Below are positions 41,661 to 49,564 of a stretch of DNA of 49,564 bases, piece after piece. The notes below the pieces were generated by a model. The model was not told the DNA's origin, searched no databases, and saw only the letters and a list, made by a program, of their open reading frames with translations. A program made the translations under genes and the position numbers. Every line of letters starts with the position of its first letter. Position 1 is the stretch's first letter. The stretch spans positions 1 to 49,564 of the forward strand of contig CAYXZP010000008.1 in the NCBI GenBank assembly GCA_964469485.1, given 5' to 3'. The DNA comes from CAYXZP01 sp964469485 (GTDB lineage Bacteria > Desulfobacterota > Binatia > UBA1149 > CAYXZP01).

Positions 41661-42758
41661 ATGCCACAGAGCGTGATCTCGGCCGACTCTCACGTCACCG
41701 AGCATCCGGAGGCCTACACCGACAATATAGAACCGGCCTACCGCGACTCCGCTCCTCACCTGATAGACGACGGGGCGGGCGGCCAGGGTTTTCTCATACC
41801 CGGCCTCGAGTACGTGATCCCGATGGGGCTCATTGCGGCGGCCGGCAGCCGTCCCGAGGATATCGGTCTGATGGGACGCTTCGAGGACTGGCACCGCAGT
41901 GGCTGGGATCCCAAGGCGCGTCTGGCCGACCAGGACCGCGACGGGATCGCCGCCGAGATACTCTATCCGACCGTCGGCATGATGGTCTGCAACATGCCCG
42001 ACCTCGATCTCAAGAAAGCCTGCATGGACGCCTACAACCGTTGGTTGGAGGCCTACGTGTCGGAATGTCCCGAGCGTCTGCTCGGCATCGGCCAGACCGC
42101 GCTGAGAACCCCCGAAGAAGGCGTGCGCGACCTATTCGCCATCAAAGAGGCCGGCCTGCGCGGTGTAATGATCCCGGGCAACCCCGGCCATGCCGACTAC
42201 GACGACCGCCGTTATGACGAATTCTGGGCCGCCTGTGTCGACCTCGACATGCCGGTGTCCTTCCACGTGCTCACGAGCAAGGACGAGTTCGGGAAGAACC
42301 GGGGACCGGTGCTCAATTTTCTGATCACGATCATACGCAGCAATCAGGACATCATCTCCACGCTGATATTCGGCGGTGTGTTCGACCGCTTCCCCGGCCT
42401 CGAGGTCATTTGCGTGGAGGCCGACGCGGGCTGGGCGCCGCATTACATGTACCGGATGGACCATTTCTATACCCGGCACCGTCATGCCTTGGCCGCGCTC
42501 GAGCTCGAACGGATGCCGAGCGAGTACTTCAAAGAGAACGTCTACGTGACCTTTCAGGACGACTGGGTGGCCTTCAAGATGATCGACCTCATGAACGACC
42601 GCCGTCTGATGTGGGCCAACGACTTTCCCCACAGCGATTCGACCTGGCCCAATTCACAGTCCTTGCTCGCCGAGCACACGGTCGATCTGACCGAAACCCA
42701 GAAGGACCGCATTCTCCACGACAACGTCGCCGAGCTTTACGGCATAAGCGGGATCTGA
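41661..42758 (+). CDS. Amidohydrolase-2 family hydrolase/decarboxylase
   Basis: A 365-residue TIM-barrel protein. Metal landmarks are ISADSHVTEHPEAY (Asp-x-His at the first strand), SFHVLTS and ANDFPHSDSTWP with the C-terminal Asp. Same family as the protein at 7998 but clearly diverged. It may open or decarboxylate a ring product. It follows the acyl-CoA synthetase in one orientation and is tail-to-tail with the LLM oxidoreductase (4 bases apart). Confidence 0.9.
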   Translation: MPQSVISADSHVTEHPEAYTDNIEPAYRDSAPHLIDDGAGGQGFLIPGLEYVIPMGLIAAAGSRPEDIGLMGRFEDWHRSGWDPKARLADQDRDGIAAEILYPTVGMMVCNMPDLDLKKACMDAYNRWLEAYVSECPERLLGIGQTALRTPEEGVRDLFAIKEAGLRGVMIPGNPGHADYDDRRYDEFWAACVDLDMPVSFHVLTSKDEFGKNRGPVLNFLITIIRSNQDIISTLIFGGVFDRFPGLEVICVEADAGWAPHYMYRMDHFYTRHRHALAALELERMPSEYFKENVYVTFQDDWVAFKMIDLMNDRRLMWANDFPHSDSTWPNSQSLLAEHTVDLTETQKDRILHDNVAELYGISGI

Positions 42759-42762
42759 AGGA

Positions 42763-43770
42763 TCACAGGAAGATGTCGGCCATGGCCTCTAGCACCGGGC
42801 CTGCGTCCGGGCTCGAGGGCGCCACGAGGATCGTGGTCACCGGGCTGTCGCGCCAGGCCTGGGCGCGTTCCTTGATGCGTTCGACCGGTCCGACCAAGGC
42901 CAGTTCGTCGACGATCTCGTCGGGAACCGCGGCGATGGCCTCCTCGCGCTTGCCGGCCCAAAACAGCTCGTCCACCTCAGAGATGGCATCGCCGAACCCC
43001 ATTCGCTCGAGCAGGTTGGCGTGGAAGTTCTGTTTTCTAGCTCCCATGCCCGCCATGTAGAACGCGAGCATCCACTTCACCGGCAGGCGCGCGGCCTCGA
43101 GATCGTCGTTGACGACCACGTTTACCGTGGCCGCGATGTCGAAGCCGGGGCGCAGCCCGGCCAGGGACTCCTCGTAGATTTCGTTCCTGTAGGGCGAGTA
43201 GAACAGCGGCAGCCAGCCCTCGGCGATCTCGGTGGTCTGCTTGACGTTCTTTGGGCCCTCGGCGCCGATGTAGATGGGGATCTCGCGGCGCAGCGGATGG
43301 GTTATGAGCTTCAAGGGCTTGCCGAGGCCCGCGCCGCCGGCCAGCGGCAACTGGTAGTGGTTGCCCTCGAATTCGACCGGGCCCTCGCGCCTGATCATCT
43401 CGCGGACCAGAGAGACGAACTCACGGGTCCGTTCCATGGGGCGGGGGAAGGGCTGGCCGTACCAGCCCTCGACCACCTGCGGTCCGGACACTCCGATACC
43501 GAGGATAAAACGCCCGCCGGAGAGATGATCGATGGTCATGGCCGTCATCGCGGCCATGGCGGGTGTGCGCGCGGACAGCTGCAACACGGAGGTGCCGAGC
43601 TTTATTCGTTGAGTGCGCGCGCCTATCCAGCAAAGCGGCGAGACCGCGTCCGAGCCGTAAGCCTCGGCGGTCCACACGGACTCGTAGCCGAGGTCCTCGG
43701 CGATGAGCACGCGCTCGATGGGGTCCTCCGGACCCATCATCCAGTAGCCGACCATGAGTCCGAGCTTCAT
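42763..43770 (-). CDS. LLM-class (luciferase-like) F420-dependent oxidoreductase
   Basis: A 335-residue TIM-barrel oxidoreductase of the bacterial-luciferase superfamily. Landmarks are KLGLMVGYWMMG, ESVWTAEAYGSDAVSPLCWI, MTIDHLSGGRFILGIGVSGP and IYIGAEGPKNVK, as in F420-dependent members with actinobacterial similarity. Members use F420 or FMN; F420 is suggested by style but not proven. ATG 43770 lies 17 bases beyond the DAHP synthase stop (43788), so the P450, DAHP synthase and LLM genes form one minus-strand unit. Confidence 0.91.
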   Translation of the reverse strand: MKLGLMVGYWMMGPEDPIERVLIAEDLGYESVWTAEAYGSDAVSPLCWIGARTQRIKLGTSVLQLSARTPAMAAMTAMTIDHLSGGRFILGIGVSGPQVVEGWYGQPFPRPMERTREFVSLVREMIRREGPVEFEGNHYQLPLAGGAGLGKPLKLITHPLRREIPIYIGAEGPKNVKQTTEIAEGWLPLFYSPYRNEIYEESLAGLRPGFDIAATVNVVVNDDLEAARLPVKWMLAFYMAGMGARKQNFHANLLERMGFGDAISEVDELFWAGKREEAIAAVPDEIVDELALVGPVERIKERAQAWRDSPVTTILVAPSSPDAGPVLEAMADIFL

Positions 43771-43787
43771 GTGTTTTCCTTCCGCGC

Positions 43788-44846
43788 TCAGGCGCCGCGG
43801 CGTGTGCGCACGGCCGCGGCCAGTTCTTCGAGCATGGGCACGGTCTCGTCCCAGCCTACGCAGGCGTCCGTTATGCTCTGGCCGTAGGTCAGCCCCGAGC
43901 CGTTGCCGACATTCTGGTGGCCGCCGACGAGATGGCTCTCGACCATGACACCGACGACCGTGGTGGAGCCGGAAGCCACCTGACCGGCGACGTCGGTGAT
44001 GACGCCGGCCTGACGGGCCGGGTCTTTGCGGCTGTTGCCGTGGCTGCAGTCTATCATTATGCGCGGCGCCAACCCGGCGGCCTCCAACTCGGCGGCGAGG
44101 GCGGCCACGCTCTCACGACTGTAATTCGGTCCCTCGTGCGAGCCTCGCAGTATCGCATGGCACTGGCGGTTGCCGGTTGTCTCGACGACCGCGCTCATGC
44201 CCTGCTTGGTGACCGACAGGAAATGGTGGGCGTTGCGGGCGGCAGCTATGGCATCGACCGTGACCTTGGTGTTGCCGTCGGTGCCGTTCTTGAAACCGAT
44301 GGGCATCGAGAGTCCGGATGCCAGTTCGCGGTGTATCTGGCTTTCGGTCGTGCGTGCGCCGATGGCGCCCCACGAGACCAGATCGGCCGTGTACTGAGGG
44401 ATAATCGTGTCGAGGAACTCCGAGCCCGCCGGGATGCCGCGTTCGGCCAGGTCGAGCAGCAAGTGGCGGGCCAGGTGAAGCCCCCGGTTGATGTCGAAGC
44501 TGCCGTCGAGACCGGGGTCGTTGATGAGCCCTTTCCAGCCGACCGTCGTGCGCGGCTTCTCGAAATATACACGCATCACGACGAGCAGTTCGCCGGCCAG
44601 GCTCTTGGCCACGACGCCGAGCCTGTCGGCGTAGTCGAGCGCCGCGTCGGTATCGTGGATCGAACAGGGGCCGACCACCGCGACCAGACGGTCGTCCTTG
44701 CCGTCGATGACAGCCGCCGTTTCCTCGCGTGCCTTCCATACGAGCGTCGAGGCCTCCTCCGACACAGGCAGCTCTTCGATGAGGACGGCCGGCGCTATGA
44801 GCGGCTTTAGTCCGCCGATGTGTAGATCGTCGGTGACGTGCTTCAT
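43788..44846 (-). CDS. aroG: 3-deoxy-D-arabino-heptulosonate-7-phosphate (DAHP) synthase, class I
   Basis: A 352-residue enzyme that condenses phosphoenolpyruvate and erythrose 4-phosphate, first step of the shikimate pathway. Motifs: VVGPCSIHDTDAALDYADRL, MRVYFEKPRTTVGWKGLIND, LRGSHEGPNYS and MIDCSHGNSRKD. The ATG at 44846 overlaps the stop of the upstream P450 (ATGA). An N-terminal segment as in feedback-regulated AroG is present. Subtype (AroF/G/H) cannot be told. Its placement in a P450 operon is unexpected for a core biosynthetic gene. Confidence 0.94.
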   Translation of the reverse strand: MKHVTDDLHIGGLKPLIAPAVLIEELPVSEEASTLVWKAREETAAVIDGKDDRLVAVVGPCSIHDTDAALDYADRLGVVAKSLAGELLVVMRVYFEKPRTTVGWKGLINDPGLDGSFDINRGLHLARHLLLDLAERGIPAGSEFLDTIIPQYTADLVSWGAIGARTTESQIHRELASGLSMPIGFKNGTDGNTKVTVDAIAAARNAHHFLSVTKQGMSAVVETTGNRQCHAILRGSHEGPNYSRESVAALAAELEAAGLAPRIMIDCSHGNSRKDPARQAGVITDVAGQVASGSTTVVGVMVESHLVGGHQNVGNGSGLTYGQSITDACVGWDETVPMLEELAAAVRTRRGA

Positions 44847-46081
44847 GTCGAGAATCGAACCCGCATCTCTTTTATTCCGGATATGAAGAAGGACTTGAAC
44901 CAGCGTGGGCGCTCCACGAGTTCCATGGCGGGCACGCGCCGGAGCAGTTCTTCGAACATCACCCGCAGTTGCAGCCTGGCCAGGCGCGCGCCGAGACAGA
45001 AGTGCTGACCCGCGCCGAAGGCCAGGTGCTCGTTGTTCTGGCGTTGGACGTTGAAGGTCTCGGGGTCTTCGAAGACCTCCGGGTCGCGGTTGGCCGCCGG
45101 GTACCACATGACGACCTTGTCGCCGCGCCGTATCCTCTGGCCGCCTATTTCGGTGTCGGCCGTGGCCGTGCGGCGGAAATGGATAACGGGACTCACCCAG
45201 CGCAGCATCTCCTCGACGGCCGTGGGTATGAGCGACGGGTCCTCCATCAGCAGGCGCTTCTGATCCGGGTGGTCGATGAGCGCCAGGGTGCCGCCGGCGA
45301 TCGTGTTACGGGTGGTTTCGTTGCCCGCGATCACGAGCAGGAGAAAAAAGCCGTCGAGCATGTCGTCTTCGATGCGCTCGCCGTCGATCTCGCCGTGAGC
45401 CATGATGCTCATCAGATCACCCGTGGGGTTGCCGCGGCGCTCTTCGCACAGCCGCTTACCGTAATCGAAGAGTTCGGCGAAGGTCATCAGGACCTGTTCG
45501 GGTGATTCATTGAACTCGGGATCCTGGATGCCGACGAGCTGATTGCTCCAGTGGAACATCTTGTGACGGTCCTCGTCGGGTACGCCGAGCAGTTCGGCCA
45601 GCACCGCCACCGGTAATTCGGCCGCCAGCTCGGAGACGAACTCACATTCTCCCTTGTCCTCCACCCGGTCTATGGCCCCGGTAACGACCGCGCGGATCTT
45701 CTCTTCTATGGCGCCTACTGCCTTGGGCCGGAACCCGGGCGAGACGAGCTTGCGATAGGCGTTATGCTCGGGCGGGTCCATGCCGATCATGTTGGCGACC
45801 ACGGCGCGGGTGGCCCGGCTGAACTCGACGCCCGGTGGGTAACTTATCTGGTGGCCCCCCACAGCCGAGGAGAACAGCCCGGGGTTCTTCGAAACGTACA
45901 GTACGTCTTGGTAACGGGTGAGCGCCCAGAACCCGGGCTCTTCCGGCTCCGGTTCCTCGTTCCAGTATACCGGCGCCTCACTGCGCAACTGTGCGAACAG
46001 GTCGAACGGGAGCCCCTCGGTGAATAGGTCTCCGTCCTTCAGGTTGATACCGCTTAGCGGGTAAACCGGCGCTTCGCCCAT
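44843..46081 (-). CDS. Cytochrome P450 (third of three)
   Basis: A 412-residue soluble P450. I-helix LLVIAGNETTRN, ExxR pair EEMLRW, and heme loop FGAGQHFCLGARLAR with ligand Cys362 are intact. It keeps the MDPPEHNAYRKLVSPGF block of the same general group as the other two. ATG 46081 chosen; a start at 46126 would add 15 unrelated residues. Its stop overlaps the DAHP synthase ATG by 4 bases. Two small palindromes lie upstream in the 108-base divergent region. Confidence 0.95.
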   Translation of the reverse strand: MGEAPVYPLSGINLKDGDLFTEGLPFDLFAQLRSEAPVYWNEEPEPEEPGFWALTRYQDVLYVSKNPGLFSSAVGGHQISYPPGVEFSRATRAVVANMIGMDPPEHNAYRKLVSPGFRPKAVGAIEEKIRAVVTGAIDRVEDKGECEFVSELAAELPVAVLAELLGVPDEDRHKMFHWSNQLVGIQDPEFNESPEQVLMTFAELFDYGKRLCEERRGNPTGDLMSIMAHGEIDGERIEDDMLDGFFLLLVIAGNETTRNTIAGGTLALIDHPDQKRLLMEDPSLIPTAVEEMLRWVSPVIHFRRTATADTEIGGQRIRRGDKVVMWYPAANRDPEVFEDPETFNVQRQNNEHLAFGAGQHFCLGARLARLQLRVMFEELLRRVPAMELVERPRWFKSFFISGIKEMRVRFST

Positions 46082-46142
46082 ATCCGTCGTGCCCGGCCCT
46101 GGCCGCGCGCCGCTAACAGCTAACACCGGCCCGGCGGCAAAA

Positions 46143-46155
46143 CCAGAATCTCTGG
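46143..46155. promoter_or_regulatory. CCAGA-N3-TCTGG inverted repeat upstream of the third P450
   Basis: CCAGA (46143-46147) and TCTGG (46151-46155) flank ATC in the divergent region between the P450 (start 46081) and a membrane-protein gene (start 46190). The size suits a dimeric regulator site, but the arms are only 5 bases. Confidence 0.3.
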
Positions 46156-46179
46156 CCTATGGACGGGTGCCGCGTTATG

Positions 46180-46189
46180 TACGGCCGTA
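46180..46189. promoter_or_regulatory. TACGGCCGTA palindrome abutting the start codon
   Basis: A perfect 10-bp palindrome at 46180-46189 ending immediately before ATG 46190. It replaces the expected Shine-Dalgarno region, so it may regulate the downstream gene, or the true start may be the ATG at 46226. Confidence 0.3.
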
Positions 46190-46612
46190 ATGGACGTCGC
46201 GCACAGCCCGGTGAAGCCCGATCGGATGAAGCTGGTTCTCGGTCTGTTTGCCGCCGGCAATCTCGCCAACGGGGCCTGGATGCTGCGTGCCCCCGAGCAC
46301 TGGTACCACAACCTGCCGGCCGGGGTTCCCGATACCGGCCCCTTCAACGAGCACTTCGTACGCGACCTCGGCGCCGTGTTCCTGCTCATGGGCCTGGCCC
46401 TTGTGTGGGCTGCCGCGCGCGCGAACCTGAGGGTGGTGATCCTCTCCGTTATAAGCGGCTTCTACGTGTTGCACGCCATCTTGCACGTGTGGGACACCGC
46501 GCGCGGCTTCTTGGGGCCGGAGCACTGGGCCCTTGACGCCGGCGGTGTTTACCTGCCCGTGGTGCTGCTGCTTGCCGTCACGGTCTGGGCCAAGCGGGCC
46601 GAGCGCCCATGA
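46190..46612 (+). CDS. Membrane protein, unknown function
   Basis: A 140-residue protein with four hydrophobic segments (about 15-32, 60-76, 81-97, 113-132) and His/Trp-rich loops (APEHWYHNLP, HAILHVWDTARGF). No Shine-Dalgarno sequence precedes ATG 46190, so ATG 46226 (MKLVLGLFAAGNLANG) is an alternative. The stop overlaps the next small gene by 4 bases (ATGA). Family not recognised. Confidence 0.68.
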   Translation: MDVAHSPVKPDRMKLVLGLFAAGNLANGAWMLRAPEHWYHNLPAGVPDTGPFNEHFVRDLGAVFLLMGLALVWAAARANLRVVILSVISGFYVLHAILHVWDTARGFLGPEHWALDAGGVYLPVVLLLAVTVWAKRAERP

Positions 46613-46740
46613 CCGGGCCGGGTAGGGCGGGGCTGGCCGCGGCACTGCTGTTCGGGCTGGCGCTGGCCGCGGTTCCATTCGCGCACTTCTTCCTGGCCTC
46701 CCCGCACGCGGCGCCCGCCGACGGCGGGCATCTTCACTGA
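46609..46740 (+). CDS. 43-residue single-span membrane peptide
   Basis: ATG 46609 (overlapping the preceding TGA) opens MTGPGRAGLAAALLFGLALA, continuing to a hydrophobic end AVPFAHFFLAS and a His-bearing tail DGGHLH before TGA 46738. One membrane span with a short polar tail. The coupling by ATGA and the strand-like composition support a real small gene, but it has no recognised family. It lies 5 bases upstream of the ferredoxin-reductase gene. Confidence 0.55.
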   Translation: MTGPGRAGLAAALLFGLALAAVPFAHFFLASPHAAPADGGHLH

Positions 46741-46745
46741 GCGAC

Positions 46746-47960
46746 GTGGCGGGCGGGCTCGCAACCGTCGCTGTTGTCGGTGCGTCGCTGGCCGGTATCA
46801 ATGCGGCCGAGACGCTTCGCAAGCTCGGCTACGACGGCCGCCTGGTCATTATCGGGGAGGAGTCGCACGCGCCCTACGACCGCCCGCCGCTTTCAAAGGA
46901 GATATTGCAGGGCAAGTGGACCGAGGAGAGGCTGTGGATAAGGCCGGCGGACTTCGATGCCCTGGAGGCCGACAAGCTGATCGGCGTGCGTGCCGAGTCG
47001 GTCGATCTCGACCTTCGGCGCCTGGGTCTGAGCGACGGCGGCAGCCTCGGGTTTGACGGTCTTGTCATAGCCACCGGCGCCGTGCTTCGGACCCTCGGTG
47101 GTTTGCCCGAATTGGAGGGCGTCCATTACTTGCGAACCCTCGAGGACGCCATGTCCATACGGCGGGCTTTCGAAGCGGGCCCGCGGGTGCTGGTCGTCGG
47201 TGCGGGTTTCATCGGTTCGGAGGTGGCCGCCTCGGCGCGTGCCGCGGGGCTCGAGGTGACGGTCGTCGAACCGCTGGCTTTGCCGATGTCAGCGGCCCTC
47301 GACGAAGAGGTGGCAGGCGTGGCCGCCGGGCTTCAGCGCGACAACGGCGTCGAGCTTCGTTGCGGTCTCTCACTCGAAGAGCTCCAAGGGCACGGCCGTG
47401 TCGAGCGCGCGCGCCTGAGCGACGGCAGTCTGGTGGAGACCGACCTCGTCGTTATCGGTGTGGGTGTAAGGCCGGCGACCGATTGGCTCGAGGGCTCCGG
47501 GCTCGCCCTCGACGACGGTCTGGTCTGCGATGAACGGCTCGCGGCCGGTGACCGCATCTATGCCGCCGGCGACCTCGCGCGCTGGCCCAATCCGAGATAC
47601 GGCCGAAGCATGCGGGTCGAGCACTGGACCAACGCTGTCGCCCAGGGGACGAGGGCCGCTGAGAACCTGCTCGCCGGCCCTGCCGGCGGGAGGCCCTTCG
47701 ACGAGGTCCCGAGCTTCTGGTCGGACCAGTTCGGCGTAAAGATACAGCTCGCCGGTCTGAGCGCCGCGGCCGATGAGGTTCGCGTGGTGGCGGGAGCCAC
47801 CCGGGAGAGGAAGTTCCTGGCCTTTTATCGCCGCGGCGACCGTCTGGCCGGCGTTGTGGGCTTCGGGCAGGCCCGCCGCGTGATGGAATCGAGCGCTTGG
47901 CTCGCCCAAGGCCTGCCCTGGACCGAGGCCTTGGGTAGGGCCGAGAGAGCTTTCAGCTGA
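46746..47960 (+). CDS. Ferredoxin/rubredoxin reductase (FAD-dependent pyridine-nucleotide-disulfide family)
   Basis: A 404-residue flavoprotein transferring electrons from NAD(P)H to a ferredoxin. FAD-binding GASLAGINAAETLRKLGYDG (residues 12-31), NAD(P)-binding VLVVGAGFIGSEVAASARAA and the FAD-ribityl ATGDLA-like IYAAGDLARWP are all clear. It resembles the reductase components of P450 and ring-hydroxylating systems. Start GTG 46746. It is the likely electron entry for the three P450s; the ferredoxin itself is not in the window. Confidence 0.94.
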   Translation: MAGGLATVAVVGASLAGINAAETLRKLGYDGRLVIIGEESHAPYDRPPLSKEILQGKWTEERLWIRPADFDALEADKLIGVRAESVDLDLRRLGLSDGGSLGFDGLVIATGAVLRTLGGLPELEGVHYLRTLEDAMSIRRAFEAGPRVLVVGAGFIGSEVAASARAAGLEVTVVEPLALPMSAALDEEVAGVAAGLQRDNGVELRCGLSLEELQGHGRVERARLSDGSLVETDLVVIGVGVRPATDWLEGSGLALDDGLVCDERLAAGDRIYAAGDLARWPNPRYGRSMRVEHWTNAVAQGTRAAENLLAGPAGGRPFDEVPSFWSDQFGVKIQLAGLSAAADEVRVVAGATRERKFLAFYRRGDRLAGVVGFGQARRVMESSAWLAQGLPWTEALGRAERAFS

Positions 47961-47979
47961 AACCCGCTATCATTGGCCG

Positions 47980-48162
47980 ATGTCTGACCGGACCGGGCAA
48001 CCGTCCGAGACCGAGCGGCGACGGCCGCTACCGGCGGTGCCCCATCTAGAGAGCTGTCCCGGCTGCGGCCGGCCACTCGAAGGCCGGCTTTGCAAAAACT
48101 ATTGCACCAACCAAGCCTGTGAACTCTACCGGATGATCATAGAGAACTGCTCTGGAGACTGA
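47980..48162 (+). CDS. Small zinc-ribbon-like Cys-rich protein
   Basis: A 60-residue protein. After a basic start it has CPGCGRPLEGRLCKNYCTNQ then ACELY, six Cys in a CxxC pattern typical of a small zinc ribbon, though the second half is less regular. ATG 47980. It lies 19 bases after the ferredoxin reductase and 1 base before the VOC gene, so it is probably in that transcript. Confidence 0.68.
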   Translation: MSDRTGQPSETERRRPLPAVPHLESCPGCGRPLEGRLCKNYCTNQACELYRMIIENCSGD

Positions 48163-48163
48163 G

Positions 48164-48583
48164 ATGGCGATGGAAATAAACGGTATAGCCCATGTCATGC
48201 TGACAGCGGGTGACTTCGAACGCTCGCGTGAGTTTTACGCCGGGCTGCTGCCTCTGCTCGGAATGAAGGCCGTCATCGACGGTTCGGGAATGTACTACTG
48301 CGTGGGCGGACGGACGGCCTTCGGGGTGCGCGAGCCGTCGGCTGGTAACGAGGGCGGGCGTTTCGATCAGGGGCGGGCAGGGCTCCACCATCTATGTTTT
48401 CGCGCGCGTAGCCGCGAGGATGTGGAAAGCGTCCACGAGTTCCTGAGGTCCGGGGGCGCGACCATAGTGCACGGTCCACAAGAGGACGACTGGGCTCCGG
48501 GCTATTACAGCGCGCTGTTCGAAGATCCCGACGGTATACGGATCGAGATCAATCACGTGCCCGGCAAGGGGCTTCTCGACTAG
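48164..48583 (+). CDS. VOC-family (glyoxalase/bleomycin-resistance fold) protein
   Basis: A 139-residue vicinal-oxygen-chelate protein. The first betaalphabeta unit has IAHVMLTAGDFERSREFYAG with metal His9. The second unit starts at GLHHLCF and ends with SALFEDPDGIRIEINH, supplying the metal Glu. ATG 48164. The upstream small zinc ribbon ends one base before. VOC proteins act as isomerases, dioxygenases or resistance factors, so the role is open. DapL follows after 17 bases. Confidence 0.88.
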   Translation: MAMEINGIAHVMLTAGDFERSREFYAGLLPLLGMKAVIDGSGMYYCVGGRTAFGVREPSAGNEGGRFDQGRAGLHHLCFRARSREDVESVHEFLRSGGATIVHGPQEDDWAPGYYSALFEDPDGIRIEINHVPGKGLLD

Positions 48584-48600
48584 CGGCGCTAAGCCTGGAT

Positions 48601-49564
48601 ATGGCCCGCCTCAACGAACACTACGCCAAGCTCGTGGCCGGATATCTCTTCCCGGAGATCTCGCGGCGCGTGGCCGTCTACGCCGAGGCCAATCCGGCGG
48701 CCGACATTATCCGTCTCGGTATCGGGGACGTCGTGCTCCCGCTGGCCGGCACCGTTGCCGATGCCATCAAGAGCGCCGCCGACGAGATGACGACCGCCGA
48801 CGGCTTTCACGGCTACGGCCCCGAGCAAGGTTACGAGTTCCTGCGTGAGGCCATCGCCTCGGGTGACTTCGCGAGCCGGGGCCTGGATGTCGTGGCCGAG
48901 GAGATCTACGTGTCGGACGGCTCCAAGTGCGACAGCGGCAACATTCAGGAGATATTCTCGGTTGAGGCCATCGTGGCCGTGCCCGACCCGGTCTATCCGG
49001 TCTATGTCGACACCAACGTGATGGCGGGACGAACGGGTCCGGCCGCAAGCGACGGCCGTTACGAGGGGATCGTCTATCTTCCTGCGACCGAGGACAACGG
49101 TTTCGTGTCCGAACCGCCCGACCGCGCCGTCGACATCGTTTATCTGTGCTTTCCCAATAATCCCACGGGCAGCGTGGCCACCCACGAGCAACTCCGGCGA
49201 TGGGTCGATTACGCGCGCTCGAACGGTTCGGTCATACTCTTCGATGCCGCCTACGAGGCCTACATAAGGGACCCCGCGCTGCCGCGTTCCATCTTCGAGA
49301 TAGACGGGGCGCGCGAGGTGGCCATCGAGTTCCGAAGTTTCTCCAAGAGCGCCGGGTTTACCGGCCTGCGTTGCGGTTACGTGGTCGTGCCCAGACAACT
49401 CGAAGCCGAAACCCCGGGCGGCAAAGTGCCCGTTGCCGGTCTTTGGAACCGCAGACACACGACCAAGTTCAACGGTGCGTCCTATCCGGTGCAGCGCGGC
49501 GCCGAGGCGGTCTACGGCGAGCGCGGACGCCGGGAACTCGGTGAGCGTATCGATTACTACATGG
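48601..49564 (+). CDS. dapL: LL-diaminopimelate aminotransferase (5' part, runs off the window)
   Basis: PLP enzyme making LL-diaminopimelate directly from tetrahydrodipicolinate, for lysine and peptidoglycan. 321 codons are open from ATG 48601 to the window edge with no stop. Landmarks: NEHYAKLVAGYLFPEISRRV, VSDGSKCDSGNIQEIFS, DPVYPVYVDTNVMAG, CFPNNPTG, FDAAYEAYIRD and EFRSFSKSAGFTGLRCGY with Schiff-base Lys249. About 90 C-terminal residues lie beyond the window. Its presence suggests this lineage uses the DapL variant of the lysine pathway. Confidence 0.96.
   Translation, partial: MARLNEHYAKLVAGYLFPEISRRVAVYAEANPAADIIRLGIGDVVLPLAGTVADAIKSAADEMTTADGFHGYGPEQGYEFLREAIASGDFASRGLDVVAEEIYVSDGSKCDSGNIQEIFSVEAIVAVPDPVYPVYVDTNVMAGRTGPAASDGRYEGIVYLPATEDNGFVSEPPDRAVDIVYLCFPNNPTGSVATHEQLRRWVDYARSNGSVILFDAAYEAYIRDPALPRSIFEIDGAREVAIEFRSFSKSAGFTGLRCGYVVVPRQLEAETPGGKVPVAGLWNRRHTTKFNGASYPVQRGAEAVYGERGRRELGERIDYYM

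Noticed and set aside
48589..49458. 289-residue minus-strand frame at the right edge
   Set aside because: It is antisense to dapL, whose plus-strand motifs are unmistakable although the gene has no stop within the window.

Overview
The window is a high-G+C bacterial chromosome fragment (about two thirds G+C by eye) with about 53 protein-coding genes. It has no rRNA, tRNA, CRISPR array, transposase or phage gene that I could see. A 10-N spacer at 17729-17738 shows it is a scaffold from a draft or metagenome assembly. The gene mix is three cytochrome P450s, two metal-dependent amidohydrolases, an F420-type luciferase-like oxidoreductase, phytanoyl-CoA and TauD dioxygenases, acyl-CoA synthetases, an acyl-CoA dehydrogenase, a nitronate monooxygenase-like protein, DapL and a secreted protein with a poly-Thr linker followed by Cys repeats. 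That mix suggests an uncultured deltaproteobacterium-like lineage of lipid and organic-compound degraders (Binatota would fit). This placement is inference.

Layout. 1-4396: the end of a urease operon (ureC partial, ureE, ureF, ureG) running by 4-base overlap into a P450, then a small membrane protein. 4397-6401: a solitary AbrB-type antitoxin, a decapitated RelE/ParE-like toxin remnant and an Na+/alanine symporter. 6426-14573: glutamine amidotransferase, TauD dioxygenase, amidohydrolase, a large secreted Cys-repeat protein, an esterase and M50-like protease pair, and a class-III aminotransferase. 14586-17240: PhyH dioxygenase divergent from a peroxiredoxin-like selenoprotein with an in-frame UGA and a hairpin just downstream, then an atypical SDR and an RRM protein. 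17249-22951: acyl-CoA dehydrogenase (split by the gap), fatty-acid desaturase, DUF3604 lipoprotein, MAPEG protein. 23006-25551: a minus-strand metal cassette (methyltransferase, exported protein, MerP-like, MerT-like, CsoR) with a perfect CsoR-type palindrome inside its promoter. 25599-31867: cupin, thioesterase, a P450/nitronate-monooxygenase pair behind a 26-bp KstR-like palindrome, then a lipoprotein, two SnoaL-like proteins and an Fe-S PD-(D/E)XK nuclease. 32226-40019: alkyl-DHAP-synthase-like flavoprotein, a glycosyltransferase with a C-terminal Rossmann domain, acyl-CoA synthetase, a YdeP-type molybdopterin oxidoreductase and an HNH endonuclease. 40079-49564: acyl-CoA synthetase, amidohydrolase, LLM oxidoreductase, DAHP synthase overlapping a third P450, a ferredoxin reductase that could serve the P450s, small proteins, and dapL running off the right edge.

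Working together: the P450s, ferredoxin reductase, acyl-CoA synthetases, dehydrogenase, thioesterase and amidohydrolases read as scattered parts of hydroxylation, CoA activation and beta-oxidation of hydrophobic substrates. The strongest new-looking items are the UGA-containing selenoprotein, which ordinary gene calling truncates, and the CsoR-operator metal cassette. The toxin remnant and the KstR-like operator come next.
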